From Cladorhizidae sp. MBARI D1340-BT2 (taxonomy: Eukaryota; Porifera; Demospongiae; Poecilosclerida; Cladorhizidae), in NCBI GenBank assembly GCA_028752905.1, contig JAQNBH010000003.1, positions 38,810,472-38,874,471 on the forward strand: a stretch of DNA of 64,000 bases, in the 5' to 3' direction. Position numbers and translations under genes: made by a program. This document shows, in pieces, positions 40,621 to 55,880 of this stretch. The stretch's first letter is position 1. Each line of letters begins with the position of its first letter. The notes below the pieces were generated by a model. That model worked only from the letters and a program-made list of their open reading frames with translations, made no database searches and had not been told where the DNA came from.

Positions 40621-42910
40621 ATATACCTAGCATGGTTATATACCTAGCATGGTTATACACCTAGCATGGTTATACACCTAGCATGGTTATATACCTAGCA
40701 TGGTTATACACCTAGCATGGTTATACACCTAGCATGGTTATACACCTTGCATGGTTATATACCTAGCATGGTTATATACCTAGCATGGTTATACACCTAG
40801 CATGGTTATATACCTAGCATGTTTATAATACTAGTATGGTTATATACCTAGCATGGTAATATACCTAGCATGGTTATACACTTAGCATGGTTATATACCT
40901 AGCATGGTTATACATCTAGCATGGTTATACACCTAGCATGGTTATATACCTAGCATGGTTATACACGTAGCATGGTTATATACCTAGCATGTTTATATAC
41001 CTAGCATGGTTATATACCTAGCATAGTTATACACCTAGCATGGTTATACAATTAGCATGGCTATACACCTAGCATGGTTATACACCTAGCATGGTTATAT
41101 ACCTAGCATGGTTATATACCTAGCATGGTTATACACCTAGCATGGTTATATACCTAGCATGGTTATATACCTAGCATGGTTATACACCTAGCATGGTTAT
41201 ATACCTAGCATGGTTATATACCTAGCATGGTTATACACCTAGCATGGTTATATACCTAGCATGGTTATATACCTAGCTTGGTTATATACCTAGCATGGTT
41301 ATATACCTAGCATAGTTATACACCTAGCATGGTTATACAATTAGCATGGTTATACACCTAGCATGGTTATATACCTAGCATAGTTATACACCTAGCATGG
41401 TTATACACCTAGCATGGTTATATACCTAGCATGGTTATATACCTAGCATGGTTATATACCTAGCATGGTTATATACCTAGCATAGTTATAAACCTAGCAT
41501 GGTTATACAATTAGCATGGTTATACACCTAGCATGGTTATATACCTAGCATAGTTATACACTTAGCATGGTTATACACCTAGCATGGTTATATACCTAGC
41601 ATGGTTATATACCTAGCATGGTTATATACCTAGCATGGTTATATACCTAGCATAGTTATACACCTAAGATGGTTATACAATTAGCATGGTTATACACCTA
41701 GCATGGTTATATACCTAGCATAGTTATACACCTAGCATGGTTATACACCTAGCATGGTTATATACCGAGCATGGTTATATACCTAGCATGGTTATATACC
41801 TAGCATGGTTATACACCTAGCATGGTTATATACCTAGCATGGTTATATACCTAGCATGGTTATATACCTAGCATGGTTATATACCTAGCATATAGTTATA
41901 CACCTAGCATGGTTATACAATTAGCATGGTTATACACCTTGCATGGTTATATACCTAGCACGGTTATATACCTAGCATGGTTATACACCTAGCATGTTTA
42001 TATACCTAGCATGGTTATATACCTAGCATGGTTATACACCTAGCATGGTTATATACCTAGCATGGTTATATACCTAGCATGGTTATATACCTAGCATGGT
42101 TATATACCTAGCATAGTTATACACCTAGCATAGTTATACACCTAGCATGGTTATATACCTAGCATGGTTATATACCTAGCATAGTTATACACCTAGCATG
42201 GTTATACACCTAGCATGGTTATATATATACCTAGCATAGTTATACACCTAGCATGGTTATACACCTACAGTAGCATGGTTATATACCTAGCATGGTTATA
42301 TACCTAGCATGGTTATATACCTAGCATGGTTATATACCTAGCATGGTTATATACCTAGCATGGTTATACATCTAGCATGGTTATACACCTAGCATGGATA
42401 TATACCTAGCATGGTTATACACGTAGCATGGTTATATACCTAGCATGTTTATATACCTAGCATGGTTATATACCTAGCATAGTTATACACCTAGCATGGT
42501 TATACAATTAGCATGGTTATACACCTAGCATGGTTATACACCTAGCATGGTTATATACCTAGCATGGTTATATACCTACCATGGTTATTCATCTAGCATG
42601 GTTATATACCTAGCATGGTTATATACCTAGCATGGTTATACACCTAGCATGGTTATATACCTAGCATGGTTATATACCTAGCATGGTTATACACCTAGCA
42701 TGGTTATATATCTAGCATGGTTATATACCTAACTTGGTTATATACCTAGCATGGTTATATACCTAGCATGGTTATATACCTAGCATAGTTATACACCTAG
42801 CATGGTTATACAATTAGCATGGTTATACACCTAGCATGGTTATATACCTATTATAGTTAATACACCTAGCATGGTTATACACCTAGCATGGTTATATACC
42901 TAGCATGGTT
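40621..42910. repeat. 2,290-bp tandem duplication, copy 1
   Basis: Landmarks recur at +2,290: CTAGTATGG after the TATAATAC monomer (40831 and 43121), the cassette (42268 and 44558), and the 18-bp CTATTATAGTTAATACACC element (42848 and 45138). The excess over 134 monomers is 12 bases, fully explained by the cassette (+9), the CATATAG 19-mer (+2) and the TTAATACACC monomer (+1). Differences seen between copies: CCTTGC at 40746 (CCTAGC in copy 2), TACCGAGC near 41763, CTAACTTGG at 42729 (CTAGCTTGG in copy 2). The match covers 40621-42966. Confidence 0.88.
42848..42866. repeat. CTATTATAGTTAATACACC element (18-bp monomer)
   Basis: A variant with TTATAG for GCATAG and one added A (TTAATACACC). It occurs once per module only in the right domain, at 42848, 45138, 49005, 53022, 55639, 58562 and 62579, about 580 bp after a cassette. 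It is absent to the left of 40 kb and is a good marker of the right-hand module family. Confidence 0.85.
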
Positions 42911-45200
42911 ATATACCTAGCATGGTTATATACCTAGCATGGTTATACACCTAGCATGGTTATACACCTAGCATGGTTATATACCTAGCATGGTTATACA
43001 CCTAGCATGGTTATACACCTAGCATGGTTATACACCTAGCATGGTTATATACCTAGCATGGTTATATACCTAGCATGGTTATACACCTAGCATGGTTATA
43101 TACCTAGCATGTTTATAATACTAGTATGGTTATATACCTAGCATGGTAATATACCTAGCATGGTTATACACTTAGCATGGTTATATACCTAGCATGGTTA
43201 TACATCTAGCATGGTTATACACCTAGCATGGTTATATACCTAGCATGGTTATACACGTAGCATGGTTATATACCTAGCATGTTTATATACCTAGCATGGT
43301 TATATACCTAGCATAGTTATACACCTAGCATGGTTATACAATTAGCATGGCTATACACCTAGCATGGTTATACACCTAGCATGGTTATATACCTAGCATG
43401 GTTATATACCTAGCATGGTTATACACCTAGCATGGTTATATACCTAGCATGGTTATATACCTAGCATGGTTATACACCTAGCATGGTTATATACCTAGCA
43501 TGGTTATATACCTAGCATGGTTATACACCTAGCATGGTTATATACCTAGCATGGTTATATACCTAGCTTGGTTATATACCTAGCATGGTTATATACCTAG
43601 CATAGTTATACACCTAGCATGGTTATACAATTAGCATGGTTATACACCTAGCATGGTTATATACCTAGCATAGTTATACACCTAGCATGGTTATACACCT
43701 AGCATGGTTATATACCTAGCATGGTTATATACCTAGCATGGTTATATACCTAGCATGGTTATATACCTAGCATAGTTATAAACCTAGCATGGTTATACAA
43801 TTAGCATGGTTATACACCTAGCATGGTTATATACCTAGCATAGTTATACACTTAGCATGGTTATACACCTAGCATGGTTATATACCTAGCATGGTTATAT
43901 ACCTAGCATGGTTATTTACCTAGCATGGTTATATACCTAGCATAGTTATACACCTAAGATGGTTATACAATTAGCATGGTTATACACCTAGCATGGTTAT
44001 ATACCTAGCATAGTTATACACCTAGCATGGTTATACACCTAGCATGGTTATATACCTAGCATGGTTATATACCTAGCATGGTTATATACCTAGCATGGTT
44101 ATACACCTAGCATGGTTATATACCTAGCATGGTTATATACCTAGCATGGTTATATACCTAGCATGGTTATATACCTAGCATATAGTTATACACCTAGCAT
44201 GGTTATACAATTAGCATGGTTATACACCTTGCATGGTTATATACCTAGCACGGTTATATACCTAGCATGGTTATACACCTAGCATGTTTATATACCTAGC
44301 ATGGTTATATACCTAGCATGGTTATACACCTAGCATGGTTATATACCTAGCAGGGTTATATACCTAGCATGGTTATATACCTAGCATGGTTATATACCTA
44401 GCATAGTTATACACCTAGCATAGTTATACACCTAGCATGGTTATATACCTAGCATGGTTATATACCTAGCATAGTTATACACCTAGCATGGTTATACACC
44501 TAGCATGGTTATATATATACCTAGCATAGTTATACACCTAGCATGGTTATACACCTACAGTAGCATGGTTATATACCTAGCATGGTTATATACCTAGCAT
44601 GGTTATATACCTAGCATGGTTATATACCTAGCATGGTTATATACCTAGCATGGTTATACATCTAGCATGGTTATACACCTAGCATGGATATATACCTAGC
44701 ATGGTTATACACGTAGCATGGTTATATACCTAGCATGTTTATATACCTAGCATGGTTATATACCTAGCATAGTTATACACCTAGCATGGTTATACAATTA
44801 GCATGGTTATACACCTAGCATGGTTATACACCTAGCATGGTTATATACCTAGCATGGTTATATACCTACCATGGTTATTCATCTAGCATGGTTATATACC
44901 TAGCATGGTTATATACCTAGCATGGTTATACACCTAGCATGGTTATATACCTAGCATGGTTATATACCTAGCATGGTTATACACCTAGCATGGTTATATA
45001 TCTAGCATGGTTATATACCTAGCTTGGTTATATACCTAGCATGGTTATATACCTAGCATGGTTATATACCTAGCATAGTTATACACCTAGCATGGTTATA
45101 CAATTAGCATGGTTATACACCTAGCATGGTTATATACCTATTATAGTTAATACACCTAGCATGGTTATACACCTAGCATGGTTATATACCTAGCATGGTT
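42911..45200. repeat. 2,290-bp tandem duplication, copy 2
   Basis: Second copy of 40621-42910, directly adjacent. Private changes here include GTTATTTACC near 43911 and GCAGGGTTATA near 44350. Homology continues to about 45256, where this copy shows TACAATTAG and copy 1's continuation shows TACACCTAG. The handful of substitutions in 2.3 kb suggests a recent but not newest event. Confidence 0.88.
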
Positions 45201-46323
45201 ATATACCTAGCATGGTTATATACCTAGCATGGTTATACACCTAGCATGGTTATACAATTAGCATGGTTATACACCTAGCATAGTTATATACCTAGCGTGG
45301 TTATATACCTAGCATCGTTATATACCTAGCATGGTTATATACCTAGCATGGTTATATACCTAGCATGGTTATATACCTAGCATAGTTATACACCTAGCAT
45401 AGTTATACACCTAGCATGGTTATATACCTAGCATGGTTATATACCTAGCATAGTTATACACCTAGCATGGTTATACACCTAGCATGGTTATATATATACC
45501 TAGCATAGTTATACACCGAGCATGGTTATACACCTACAGTAGCATGGTTATATACCTAGCATGGTTATATACCTAGCATGGTTATATACCTAGCATGGTT
45601 ATATACCTAGCATGGTTATATACCTAGCATGGTTATACATCTAGCATGGTTATACACCTAGCATGAATATATACCTAGCATGGTTATACACGTAGCATGG
45701 TTATATAGCTAGCATGTTTATATACCTAGCATGGTTATATACCTAGCATAGTTATACACCTAGCATGGTTATACAATTAGCATGGTTATACACCTAGCAT
45801 GGTTATACACCTAGCATGGTTATATACCTACCATGGTTATTCATCTAGCATGGTTATATACCTAGCATGGTTATAAACCTAGCATGGTTATACACCTAGC
45901 ATGGTTATATACCTAGCATGGTTATATACCTAGCATGGTTATACACCTAGCATGGTTATATACCTAGCATGGTTATATACCTAGCTTGGTTATATACCTA
46001 GCATGGTTATATACCTAGCATGGTTATATACCTAGCATAGTTATACACCTAGCATGGTTATACAATTAGCATGGTTATATACCTAGCATGGTTATATACC
46101 TAGCATAGTTATACACCTAGCATCGTTATATACCTAGCATGGTTATACATCTAGCATGGTTATATACCTAGCATGGTTATATACCTTGCATGGTTATATA
46201 CCTAGCATGGTTATATACCTAGCATAGTTATACACCTAGCATGGTTATACACCTAGCATGGTTATATACCTAGCATGGTTATATACCTAGCATGGTTATA
46301 TACCTAGCGTGGTTATATACCTA
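45201..46323. repeat. T-type partial module with cassette at 45537
   Basis: From about 45380 this matches the start of module T (49247 onward) at offset 3,867: doubled CATAG-TATACACC, the cassette with CACCGAG, then CATGAATATA near 45664, TACACGTAG and TATAGCTAG near 45706. Unlike T it lacks the 1-base-short ACCAACATGG monomer and runs only a few hundred bases before joining S-type sequence near 46324. Cassette spacing to the next one is 2,888 rather than T's 3,038. Confidence 0.7.
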
Positions 46324-49246
46324 GCATAGTTATAAACCTAGCATGGTTATACAATTAGCATGGTTATACACCTAGCATGGTTATATACCTAGCATAGTTA
46401 TACACTTAGCATGGTTATACACCTAGCATGGTTATATACCTAGCATGGTTATATACCTAGCATGGTTATATACCTAGCATGGTTATATACCTAGCATAGT
46501 TATACACCTAAGATGGTTATACAATTAGCATGGTTATACACCTAGCATGGTTATATACCTAGCATAGTTATACACCTAGCATGGTTATACACCTAGCATG
46601 GTTATATACCTAGCATGGTTATATACCTAGCATGGTTATACACCTAGCATGGTTATATACATAGCATGGTTATATACCTAGCATGGTTATATACCTAGCA
46701 TGGTTATATACCTAGCATATGTAGTTATACACCTAGCATGGTTATACAATTAGCATGGTTATACACCTAGCTTGTTTATATACCTAGCATGGTTATATAC
46801 CTAGCATGGTTATACACCTAGCATGGTTATACACCTAGCATGGTTATATACCTAGCATGGTTATACACCTAGCATGGTTATACACCTAGCATGGTTATAC
46901 ACCTAGCATGGTTATATACCTAGCATGGTTATATACCTAGCATGGTTATACACCTAGCATGGTTATATACCTAGCATGTTTATAATACTAGTATGGTTAT
47001 ATACCTAGCATGGTAATATACCTAGCATGGTTATACACTTAGCATGGTTATATACCTAGCATGGTTATACATCTAGCATGGTTATACACCTAGCATGGTT
47101 ATATACCTAGCATGGTTATACACGTAGCATGGTTATATACCTAGCATGTTTATATACCTAGCATGGTTATATACCTAGCATAGTTATACACCTAGCATGG
47201 TTATACAATTAGCATGGCTATACACCTAGCATGGTTATACACCTAGCATGGTTATATACCTAGCATGGTTATATACCTAGCATGGTTATACACCTAGCAT
47301 GGTTATATACCTAGCATGGTTATATACCTAGCATGGTTATACACCTAGCATGGTTATATACCTAGCATGGTTATATACCTAGCATGGTTATACACCTAGC
47401 ATGGTTATATACCTAGCATGGTTATATACCTAGCTTGGTTATATACCTAGCATGGTTATATACCTAGCATAGTTATACACCTAGCATGGTTATACAATTA
47501 GCATGGTTATACACCTAGCATGGTTATATACCTAGCATAGTTATACACCTAGCATGGTTATACACCTAGCATGGTTATATACCTAGCATGGTTATATACC
47601 TAGCATGGTTATATACCTAGCATGGTTATATACCTAGCATAGTTATAAACCTAGCATGGTTATACAATTAGCATGGTTATACACCTAGCATGGTTATATA
47701 CCTAGCATAGTTATACACTTAGCATGGTTATACACCTAGCATGGTTATATACCTAGCATGGTTATATACCTAGCATGGTTATATACCTAGCATGGTTATA
47801 TACCTAGCATAGTTATACACCTAAGATGGTTATACAATTAGCATGGTTATACACCTAGCATGGTTATATACCTAGCATAGTTATACACCTAGCATGGTTA
47901 TACACCTAGCATGGTTATATACCTAGCATGGTTATATACCTAGCATGGTTATATACCTAGCATGGTTATACACCTAGCATGGTTATATACCTAGCATGGT
48001 TATATACCTAGCATGGTTATATACCTAGCATGGTTATATACCTAGCATATAGTTATACACCTAGCATAGTTATACAATTAGCATGGTTATACACCTTGCA
48101 TGGTTATATACCTAGCACGGTTATATACCTAGCATGGTTATACACCTAGAATGTTTATATACCTAGCATGGTTATATACCTAGCATGGTTATACACCTAG
48201 CATGGTTATATACCTAGCATGGTTATATACCTAGCATGGTTATATACCTAGCATGGTTATATACCTAGCATAGTTATACACCTAGCATAGTTATACACCT
48301 AGCATGGTTATATACCTAGCATGGTTATATACCTAGCATAGTTATACACCTAGCATGGTTATACACCTAGCATGGTTATATATATACCTAGCATAGTTAT
48401 ACACCTAGCATGGTTATACACCTACAGTAGCATGGTTATATACCTAGCATGGTTATATACCTAGCATGGTTATATACCTAGCATGGTTATATACCTAGCA
48501 TGGTTATATACCTAGCATGGTTATACATCTAGCATGGTTATACACCTAGCATGGATATATACCTAGCATGGTTATACACGTAGCATGGTTATATACCTAG
48601 CATGTTTATATACCTAGCATGGTTATATACCTAGCATAGTTATACACCTAGCATGGTTATACAATTAGCATGGTTATACACCTAGCATGGTTATACACCT
48701 AGCATGGTTATATACCTAGCATGGTTATATACCTACCATGGTTATTCATCTAGCATGGTTATATACCTAGCATGGTTATATACCTAGCATGGTTATACAC
48801 CTAGCATGGTTATATACCTAGCATGGTTATATACCTAGCATGGTTATACACCTAGCATGGTTATATATCTAGCATGGTTATATACCTAGCTTGGTTATAT
48901 ACCTAGCATGGTTATATACCTAGCATGGTTATATACCTAGCATAGTTATACACCTAGCATGGTTATACAATTAGCATGGTTATACACCTAGCATGGTTAT
49001 ATACCTATTATAGTTAATACACCTAGCATGGTTATACACCTAGCATGGTTATATACCTAGCATGGTTATATACCTAGCATGGTTATATACCTAGCATGGT
49101 TATACACCTAGCATGGTTATACAATTAGCATGGTTATACACCTAGCATAGTTATATACCTAGCGTGGTTATATACCTAGCATCGTTATATACCTAGCATG
49201 GTTATATACCTAGCATGGTTATATACCTAGCATGGTTATATACCTA
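46324..49246. repeat. Higher-order module S (2,923 bp)
   Basis: Starts at a CATAG-TTATAAACC monomer. Contains CATATGTAG at 46716, the TATAATAC monomer at 46977, GGCTATACACC near 47218, decamers at 47495, 47665 and 47835, CTAGAATG at 48147, the cassette at 48425 (1,448 bp after the TATAATAC monomer), and the TTAATACACC element at 49005. It recurs with a deletion at 53264 and full length at 55881. One difference noticed: CATAG before CAATT near 48065, where S'' has CATGG. Confidence 0.85.
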
Positions 49247-52200
49247 GCATAGTTATACACCTAGCATAGTTATACACCTAGCATGGTTATATACCTAGCA
49301 TGGTTATATACCTAGCATAGTTATACACCTAGCATGGTTATACACCTAGCATGGTTATATATATACCTAGCATAGTTATACACCGAGCATGGTTATACAC
49401 CTACAGTAGCATGGTTATATACCTAGCATGGTTATATACCTAGCATGGTTATATACCTAGCATGGTTATATACCTAGCATGGTTATATACCTAGCATGGT
49501 TATACATCTAGCATGGTTATACACCTAGCATGAATATATACCTAGCATGGTTATACACGTAGCATGGTTATATAGCTAGCATGTTTATATACCTAGCATG
49601 GTTATATACCTAGCATAGTTATACACCTAGCATGGTTATACAATTAGCATGGTTATACACCTAGCATGGTTATACACCTAGCATGGTTATATACCTACCA
49701 TGGTTATTCATCTAGCATGGTTATATACCTAGCATGGTTATATACCTAGCATGGTTATACACCTAGCATGGTTATATACCTAGCATGGTTATATACCTAG
49801 CATGGTTATACACCTAGCATGGTTATATACCTAGCATGGTTATATACCTAGCTTGGTTATATACCTAGCATGGTTATATACCTAGCATGGTTATATACCT
49901 AGCATAGTTATACACCAACATGGTTATACAATTAGCATGGTTATATACCTAGCATGGTTATATACCTAGCATAGTTATACACCTAGCATGGTTATACACC
50001 TAGCATGGTTATACAATTAGCATGGTTATACACCTAGCATAGTTATATACCTAGCGTGGTTATATACCTAGCATCGTTATATACCTAGCATGGTTATACA
50101 TCTAGCATGGTTATATACCTAGCATGGTTATATACCTTGCATGGTTATATACCTAGCATGGTTATATACCTAGCATAGTTATACACCTAGCATGGTTATA
50201 CAATTAGCATGGTTATACACCTAGCATGGTTATATACCTAGCATAGTTATACACCTAGCATGGTTATACACCTAGCATGGTTATATACCTAGCATGGTTA
50301 TATACCTAGCATGGTTATATACCTAGCATGGTTATATACCTAGCATAGTTATATACCTAGCATGGTTATACAATTAGCATGGTTATACACCTAGCATGGT
50401 TATATACCTAGCATAGTTATACACTTAGCATGGTTATACACCTAGCATGGTTATATACCTAGCATGGTTATATACCTAGCATGGTTATATACCTAGCATG
50501 GTTATATACCTAGCATAGTTATACACCTAAGATGGTTATACAATTAGCATGGTTATACACCTAGCATGGTTATATACCTAGCATAGTTATACACCTAGCA
50601 TGGTTATACACCTAGCATGGTTATATACCTAGCATGGTTATATACCTAGCATGGTTATACACCTAGCATGGTTATATACATAGCATGGTTATATACCTAG
50701 CATGGTTATATACCTAGCATGGTTATATACCTAGCATATAGTTATACACCTAGCATGGTTATACAATTAGCATGGTTATACACCTAGCTTGTTTATATAC
50801 CTAGCATGGTTATATACCTAGCATGGTTATACACCTAGCATGGTTATACACCTAGCATGGTTATATACCTAGCATGGTTATACACCTAGCATGGTTATAC
50901 ACCTAGCATGGTTATACACCTAGCATGGTTATATACCTAGCATGGTTATATACCTAGCATGGTTATACACCTAGCATGGTTATATACCTAGCATGTTTAT
51001 AATACTAGTATGGTTATATACCTAGCATGGTAATATACCTAGCATGGTTATACACTTAGCATGGTTATATACCTAGCATGGTTATACATCTAGCATGGTT
51101 ATACACCTAGCATGGTTATATACCTAGCATGGTTATACACGTAGCATGGTTATATACCTAGCATGTTTATATACCTAGCATGGTTATATACCTAGCATAG
51201 TTATACACCTAGCATGGTTATACAATTAGCATGGCTATACACCTAGCATGGTTATACACCTAGCATGGTTATATACCTAGCATGGTTATATACCTAGCAT
51301 GGTTATACACCTAGCATGGTTATATACCTAGCATGGTTATATACCTAGCATGGTTATACACCTAGCATGGTTATATACCTAGCATGGTTATATACCTAGC
51401 ATGGTTATACACCTAGCATGGTTATATACCTAGCATGGTTATATACCTAGCTTGGTTATATACCTAGCATGGTTATATACCTAGCATAGTTATACACCTA
51501 GCATGGTTATACAATTAGCATGGTTATACACCTAGCATGGTTATATACCTAGCATAGTTATACACCTAGCATGGTTATACACCTAGCATGGTTATATACC
51601 TAGCATGGTTATATACCTAGCATGGTTATATACCTAGCATGGTTATATACCTAGCATAGTTATAAACCTAGCATGGTTATACAATTAGCATGGTTATACA
51701 CCTAGCATGGTTATATACCTAGCATAGTTATACACTTAGCATGGTTATACACCTAGCATGGTTATATACCTAGCATGGTTATATACCTAGCATGGTTATA
51801 TACCTAGCATGGTTATATACCTAGCATAGTTATACACCTAAGATGGTTATACAATTAGCATGGTTATACACCTAGCATGGTTATATACCTAGCATAGTTA
51901 TACACCTAGCATGGTTATACACCTAGAATGGTTATATACCTAGCATGGTTATATACCTAGCATGGTTATATACCTAGCATGGTTATACACCTAGCATGGT
52001 TATATACCTAGCATGGTTATATACCTAGCATGGTTATATACCTAGCATGGTTATATACCTAGCATATAGTTATACACCTAGCATGGTTATACAATTAGCA
52101 TGGTTATACACCTTGCATGGTTATATACCTAGCACGGTTATATACCTAGCATGGTTATACACCTAGCATGTTTATATACCTAGCATGGTTATATACCTAG

Positions 52201-53263
52201 CATGGTTATACACCTAGCATGGTTATATACCTAGCATGGTTATATACCTAGCATGGTTATATACCTAGCATGGTTATATACCTAGCATAGTTATACACCT
52301 AGCATAGTTATACACCTAGCATGGTTATATACCTAGCATGGTTATATACCTAGCATAGTTATACACCTAGCATGGTTATACACCTAGCATGGTTATATAT
52401 ATACCTAGCATAGTTATACACCTAGCATGGTTATACACCTACAGTAGCATGGTTATATACCTAGCATGGTTATATACCTAGCATGGTTATATACCTAGCA
52501 TGGTTATATACCTAGCATGGTTATATACCTAGCATGGTTATACATCTAGCATGGTTATACACCTAGCATGGATATATACCTAGCATGGTTATACACGTAG
52601 CATGGTTATATACCTAGCATGTTTATATACCTAGCATGGTTATATACCTAGCATAGTTATACACCTAGCATGGTTATACAATTAGCATGGTTATACACCT
52701 AGCATGGTTATACACCTAGCATGGTTATATACCTAGCATGGTTATATACCTACCATGGTTATTCATCTAGCATGGTTATATACCTAGCATGGTTATATAC
52801 CTAGCATGGTTATACACCTAGCATGGTTATATACCTAGCATGGTTATATACCTAGCATGGTTATACACCTAGCATGGTTATATATCTAGCATGGTTATAT
52901 ACCTAGCTTGGTTATATACCTAGCATGGTTATATACCTAGCATGGTTATATACCTAGCATAGTTATACACCTAGCATGGTTATACAATTAGCATGGTTAT
53001 ACACCTAGCATGGTTATATACCTATTATAGTTAATACACCTAGCATGGTTATACACCTAGCATGGTTATATACCTAGCATGGTTATATACCTAGCATGGT
53101 TATATACCTAGCATGGTTATACACCTAGCATGGTTATACAATTAGCATGGTTATACACCTAGCATAGTTATATACCTAGCGTGGTTATATACCTAGCATC
53201 GTTATATACCTAGCATGGTTATATACCTAGCATGGTTATATACCTAGCATGGTTATATACCTA
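49247..53263. repeat. Higher-order module T (4,017 bp, two cassettes)
   Basis: Begins with two CATAG-TATACACC monomers and carries cassettes at 49404 and 52442, 3,038 bp apart. The first follows a CACCGAG monomer and is followed by CATGAATATA and TATAGCTAG; the second has the ordinary CATGGATATA form. The short ACCAACATGG monomer lies at 49914-49923. The part from the TATAATAC monomer at 50994 to the module end parallels S at offset 4,017. The entire module recurs at 58804 (offset 9,557). Confidence 0.85.
49914..49923. repeat. ACCAACATGG 1-base-short monomer
   Basis: ACCTAGCATGG is replaced by ACCAACATGG. Seen at 49914 and 59471 only, exactly 9,557 bp apart. It distinguishes T and T' from the related starts at 45380 and 62821. 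Confidence 0.85.
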
Positions 53264-55880
53264 GCATAGTTATAAACCTAGCATGGTTATACAATTAGCA
53301 TGGTTATACACCTAGCATGGTTATATACCTAGCATAGTTATACACTTAGCATGGTTATACACCTAGCATGGTTATATACCTAGCATGGTTATATACCTAG
53401 CATGGTTATATACCTAGCATGGTTATATACCTAGCATAGTTATACACCTAAGATGGTTATACAATTAGCATGGTTATACACCTAGCATGGTTATATACCT
53501 AGCATAGTTATACACCTAGCATGGTTATACACCTAGCATGGTTATATACCTAGCATGGTTATATACCTAGCATGGTTATACACCTAGCATGGTTATATAC
53601 ATAGCATGGTTATATACCTAGCATGGTTATATACCTAGCATGGTTATATACCTAGCATATGTAGTTATACACCTAGCATGGTTATACAATTAGCATGGTT
53701 ATACACCTAGCTTGTTTATATACCTAGCATGGTTATATACCTAGCATGGTTATACACCTAGCATGGTTATACACCTAGCATGGTTATATACCTAGCATGG
53801 TTATACACCTAGCATGGTTATACACCTAGCATGGTTATACACCTAGCATGGTTATATACCTAGCATGGTTATATACCTAGCATGGTTATACACCTAGCAT
53901 GGTTATATACCTAGCATGTTTATAATACTAGTATGGTTATATACCTAGCATGGTAATATACCTAGCATGGTTATACACTTAGCATGGTTATATACCTAGC
54001 ATGGTTATACATCTAGCATGGTTATACACCTAGCATGGTTATATACCTAGCATGGTTATATACCTAGCTTGGTTATATACCTAGCATGGTTATATACCTA
54101 GCATAGTTATACACCTAGCATGGTTATACAATTAGCATGGTTATACACCTAGCATGGTTATATACCTAGCATAGTTATACACCTAGCATGGTTATACACC
54201 TAGCATGGTTATATACCTAGCATGGTTATATACCTAGCATGGTTATATACCTAGCATGGTTATATACCTAGCATAGTTATAAACCTAGCATGGTTATACA
54301 ATTAGCATGGTTATACACCTAGCATGGTTATATACCTAGCATAGTTATACACTTAGCATGGTTATACACCTAGCATGGTTATATACCTAGCATGGTTATA
54401 TACCTAGCATGGTTATATACCTAGCATGGTTATATACCTAGCATAGTTATACACCTAAGATGGTTATACAATTAGCATGGTTATACACCTAGCATGGTTA
54501 TATACCTAGCATAGTTATACACCTAGCATGGTTATACACCTAGAATGGTTATATACCTAGCATGGTTATATACCTAGCATGGTTATATACCTAGCATGGT
54601 TATACACCTAGCATGGTTATATACCTAGCATGGTTATATACCTAGCATGGTTATATACCTAGCATGGTTATATACCTAGCATATAGTTATACACCTAGCA
54701 TGGTTATACAATTAGCATGGTTATACACCTTGCATGGTTATATACCTAGCACGGTTATATACCTAGCATGGTTATACACCTAGCATGTTTATATACCTAG
54801 CATGGTTATATACCTAGCATGGTTATACACCTAGCATGGTTATATACCTAGCATGGTTATATACCTAGCATGGTTATATACCTAGCATGGTTATATACCT
54901 AGCATAGTTATACACCTAGCATAGTTATACACCTAGCATGGTTATATACCTAGCATGGTTATATACCTAGCATAGTTATACACCTAGCATGGTTATACAC
55001 CTAGCATGGTTATATATATACCTAGCATAGTTATACACCTAGCATGGTTATACACCTACAGTAGCATGGTTATATACCTAGCATGGTTATATACCTAGCA
55101 TGGTTATATACCTAGCATGGTTATATACCTAGCATGGTTATATACCTAGCATGGTTATACATCTAGCATGGTTATACACCTAGCATGGATATATACCTAG
55201 CATGGTTATACACGTAGCATGGTTATATACCTAGCATGTTTATATACCTAGCATGGTTATATACCTAGCATAGTTATACACCTAGCATGGTTATACAATT
55301 AGCATGGTTATACACCTAGCATGGTTATACACCTAGCATGGTTATATACCTAGCATGGTTATATACCTACCATGGTTATTCATCTAGCATGGTTATATAC
55401 CTAGCATGGTTATATACCTAGCATGGTTATACACCTAGCATGGTTATATACCTAGCATGGTTATATACCTAGCATGGTTATACACCTAGCATGGTTATAT
55501 ATCTAGCATGGTTATATACCTAGCTTGGTTATATACCTAGCATGGCTATATACCTAGCATGGTTATATACCTAGCATAGTTATACACCTAGCATGGTTAT
55601 ACAATTAGCATGGTTATACACCTAGCATGGTTATATACCTATTATAGTTAATACACCTAGCATGGTTATACACCTAGCATGGTTATATACCTAGCATGGT
55701 TATATACCTAGCATGGTTATATACCTAGCATGGTTATACACCTAGCATGGTTATACAATTAGCATGGTTATACACCTAGCATAGTTATATACCTAGCGTG
55801 GTTATATACCTAGCATCGTTATATACCTAGCATGGTTATATACCTAGCATGGTTATATACCTAGCATGGTTATATACCTA
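53264..55880. repeat. Module S' (2,617 bp): S with a 306-bp deletion
   Basis: Aligns to S at offset 6,940 from 53264 to about 54060, including CATATGTAG at 53656 and the TATAATAC monomer at 53917, then at offset 6,634 from 54061 onward, including the cassette at 55059 and the TTAATACACC element at 55639. The missing piece corresponds to 47121-47426 of S and is exactly 306 bp, or 18 whole monomers, so phase is kept. GCATGGCTATATACC near 55543 is a private change. Confidence 0.85.

Noticed and set aside
45700..45716. TAGCTAGC as a regulatory palindrome
   Set aside because: It arises from one substitution in TATACCTAGC and is carried only with the T-type haplotype, so a passenger change explains it.
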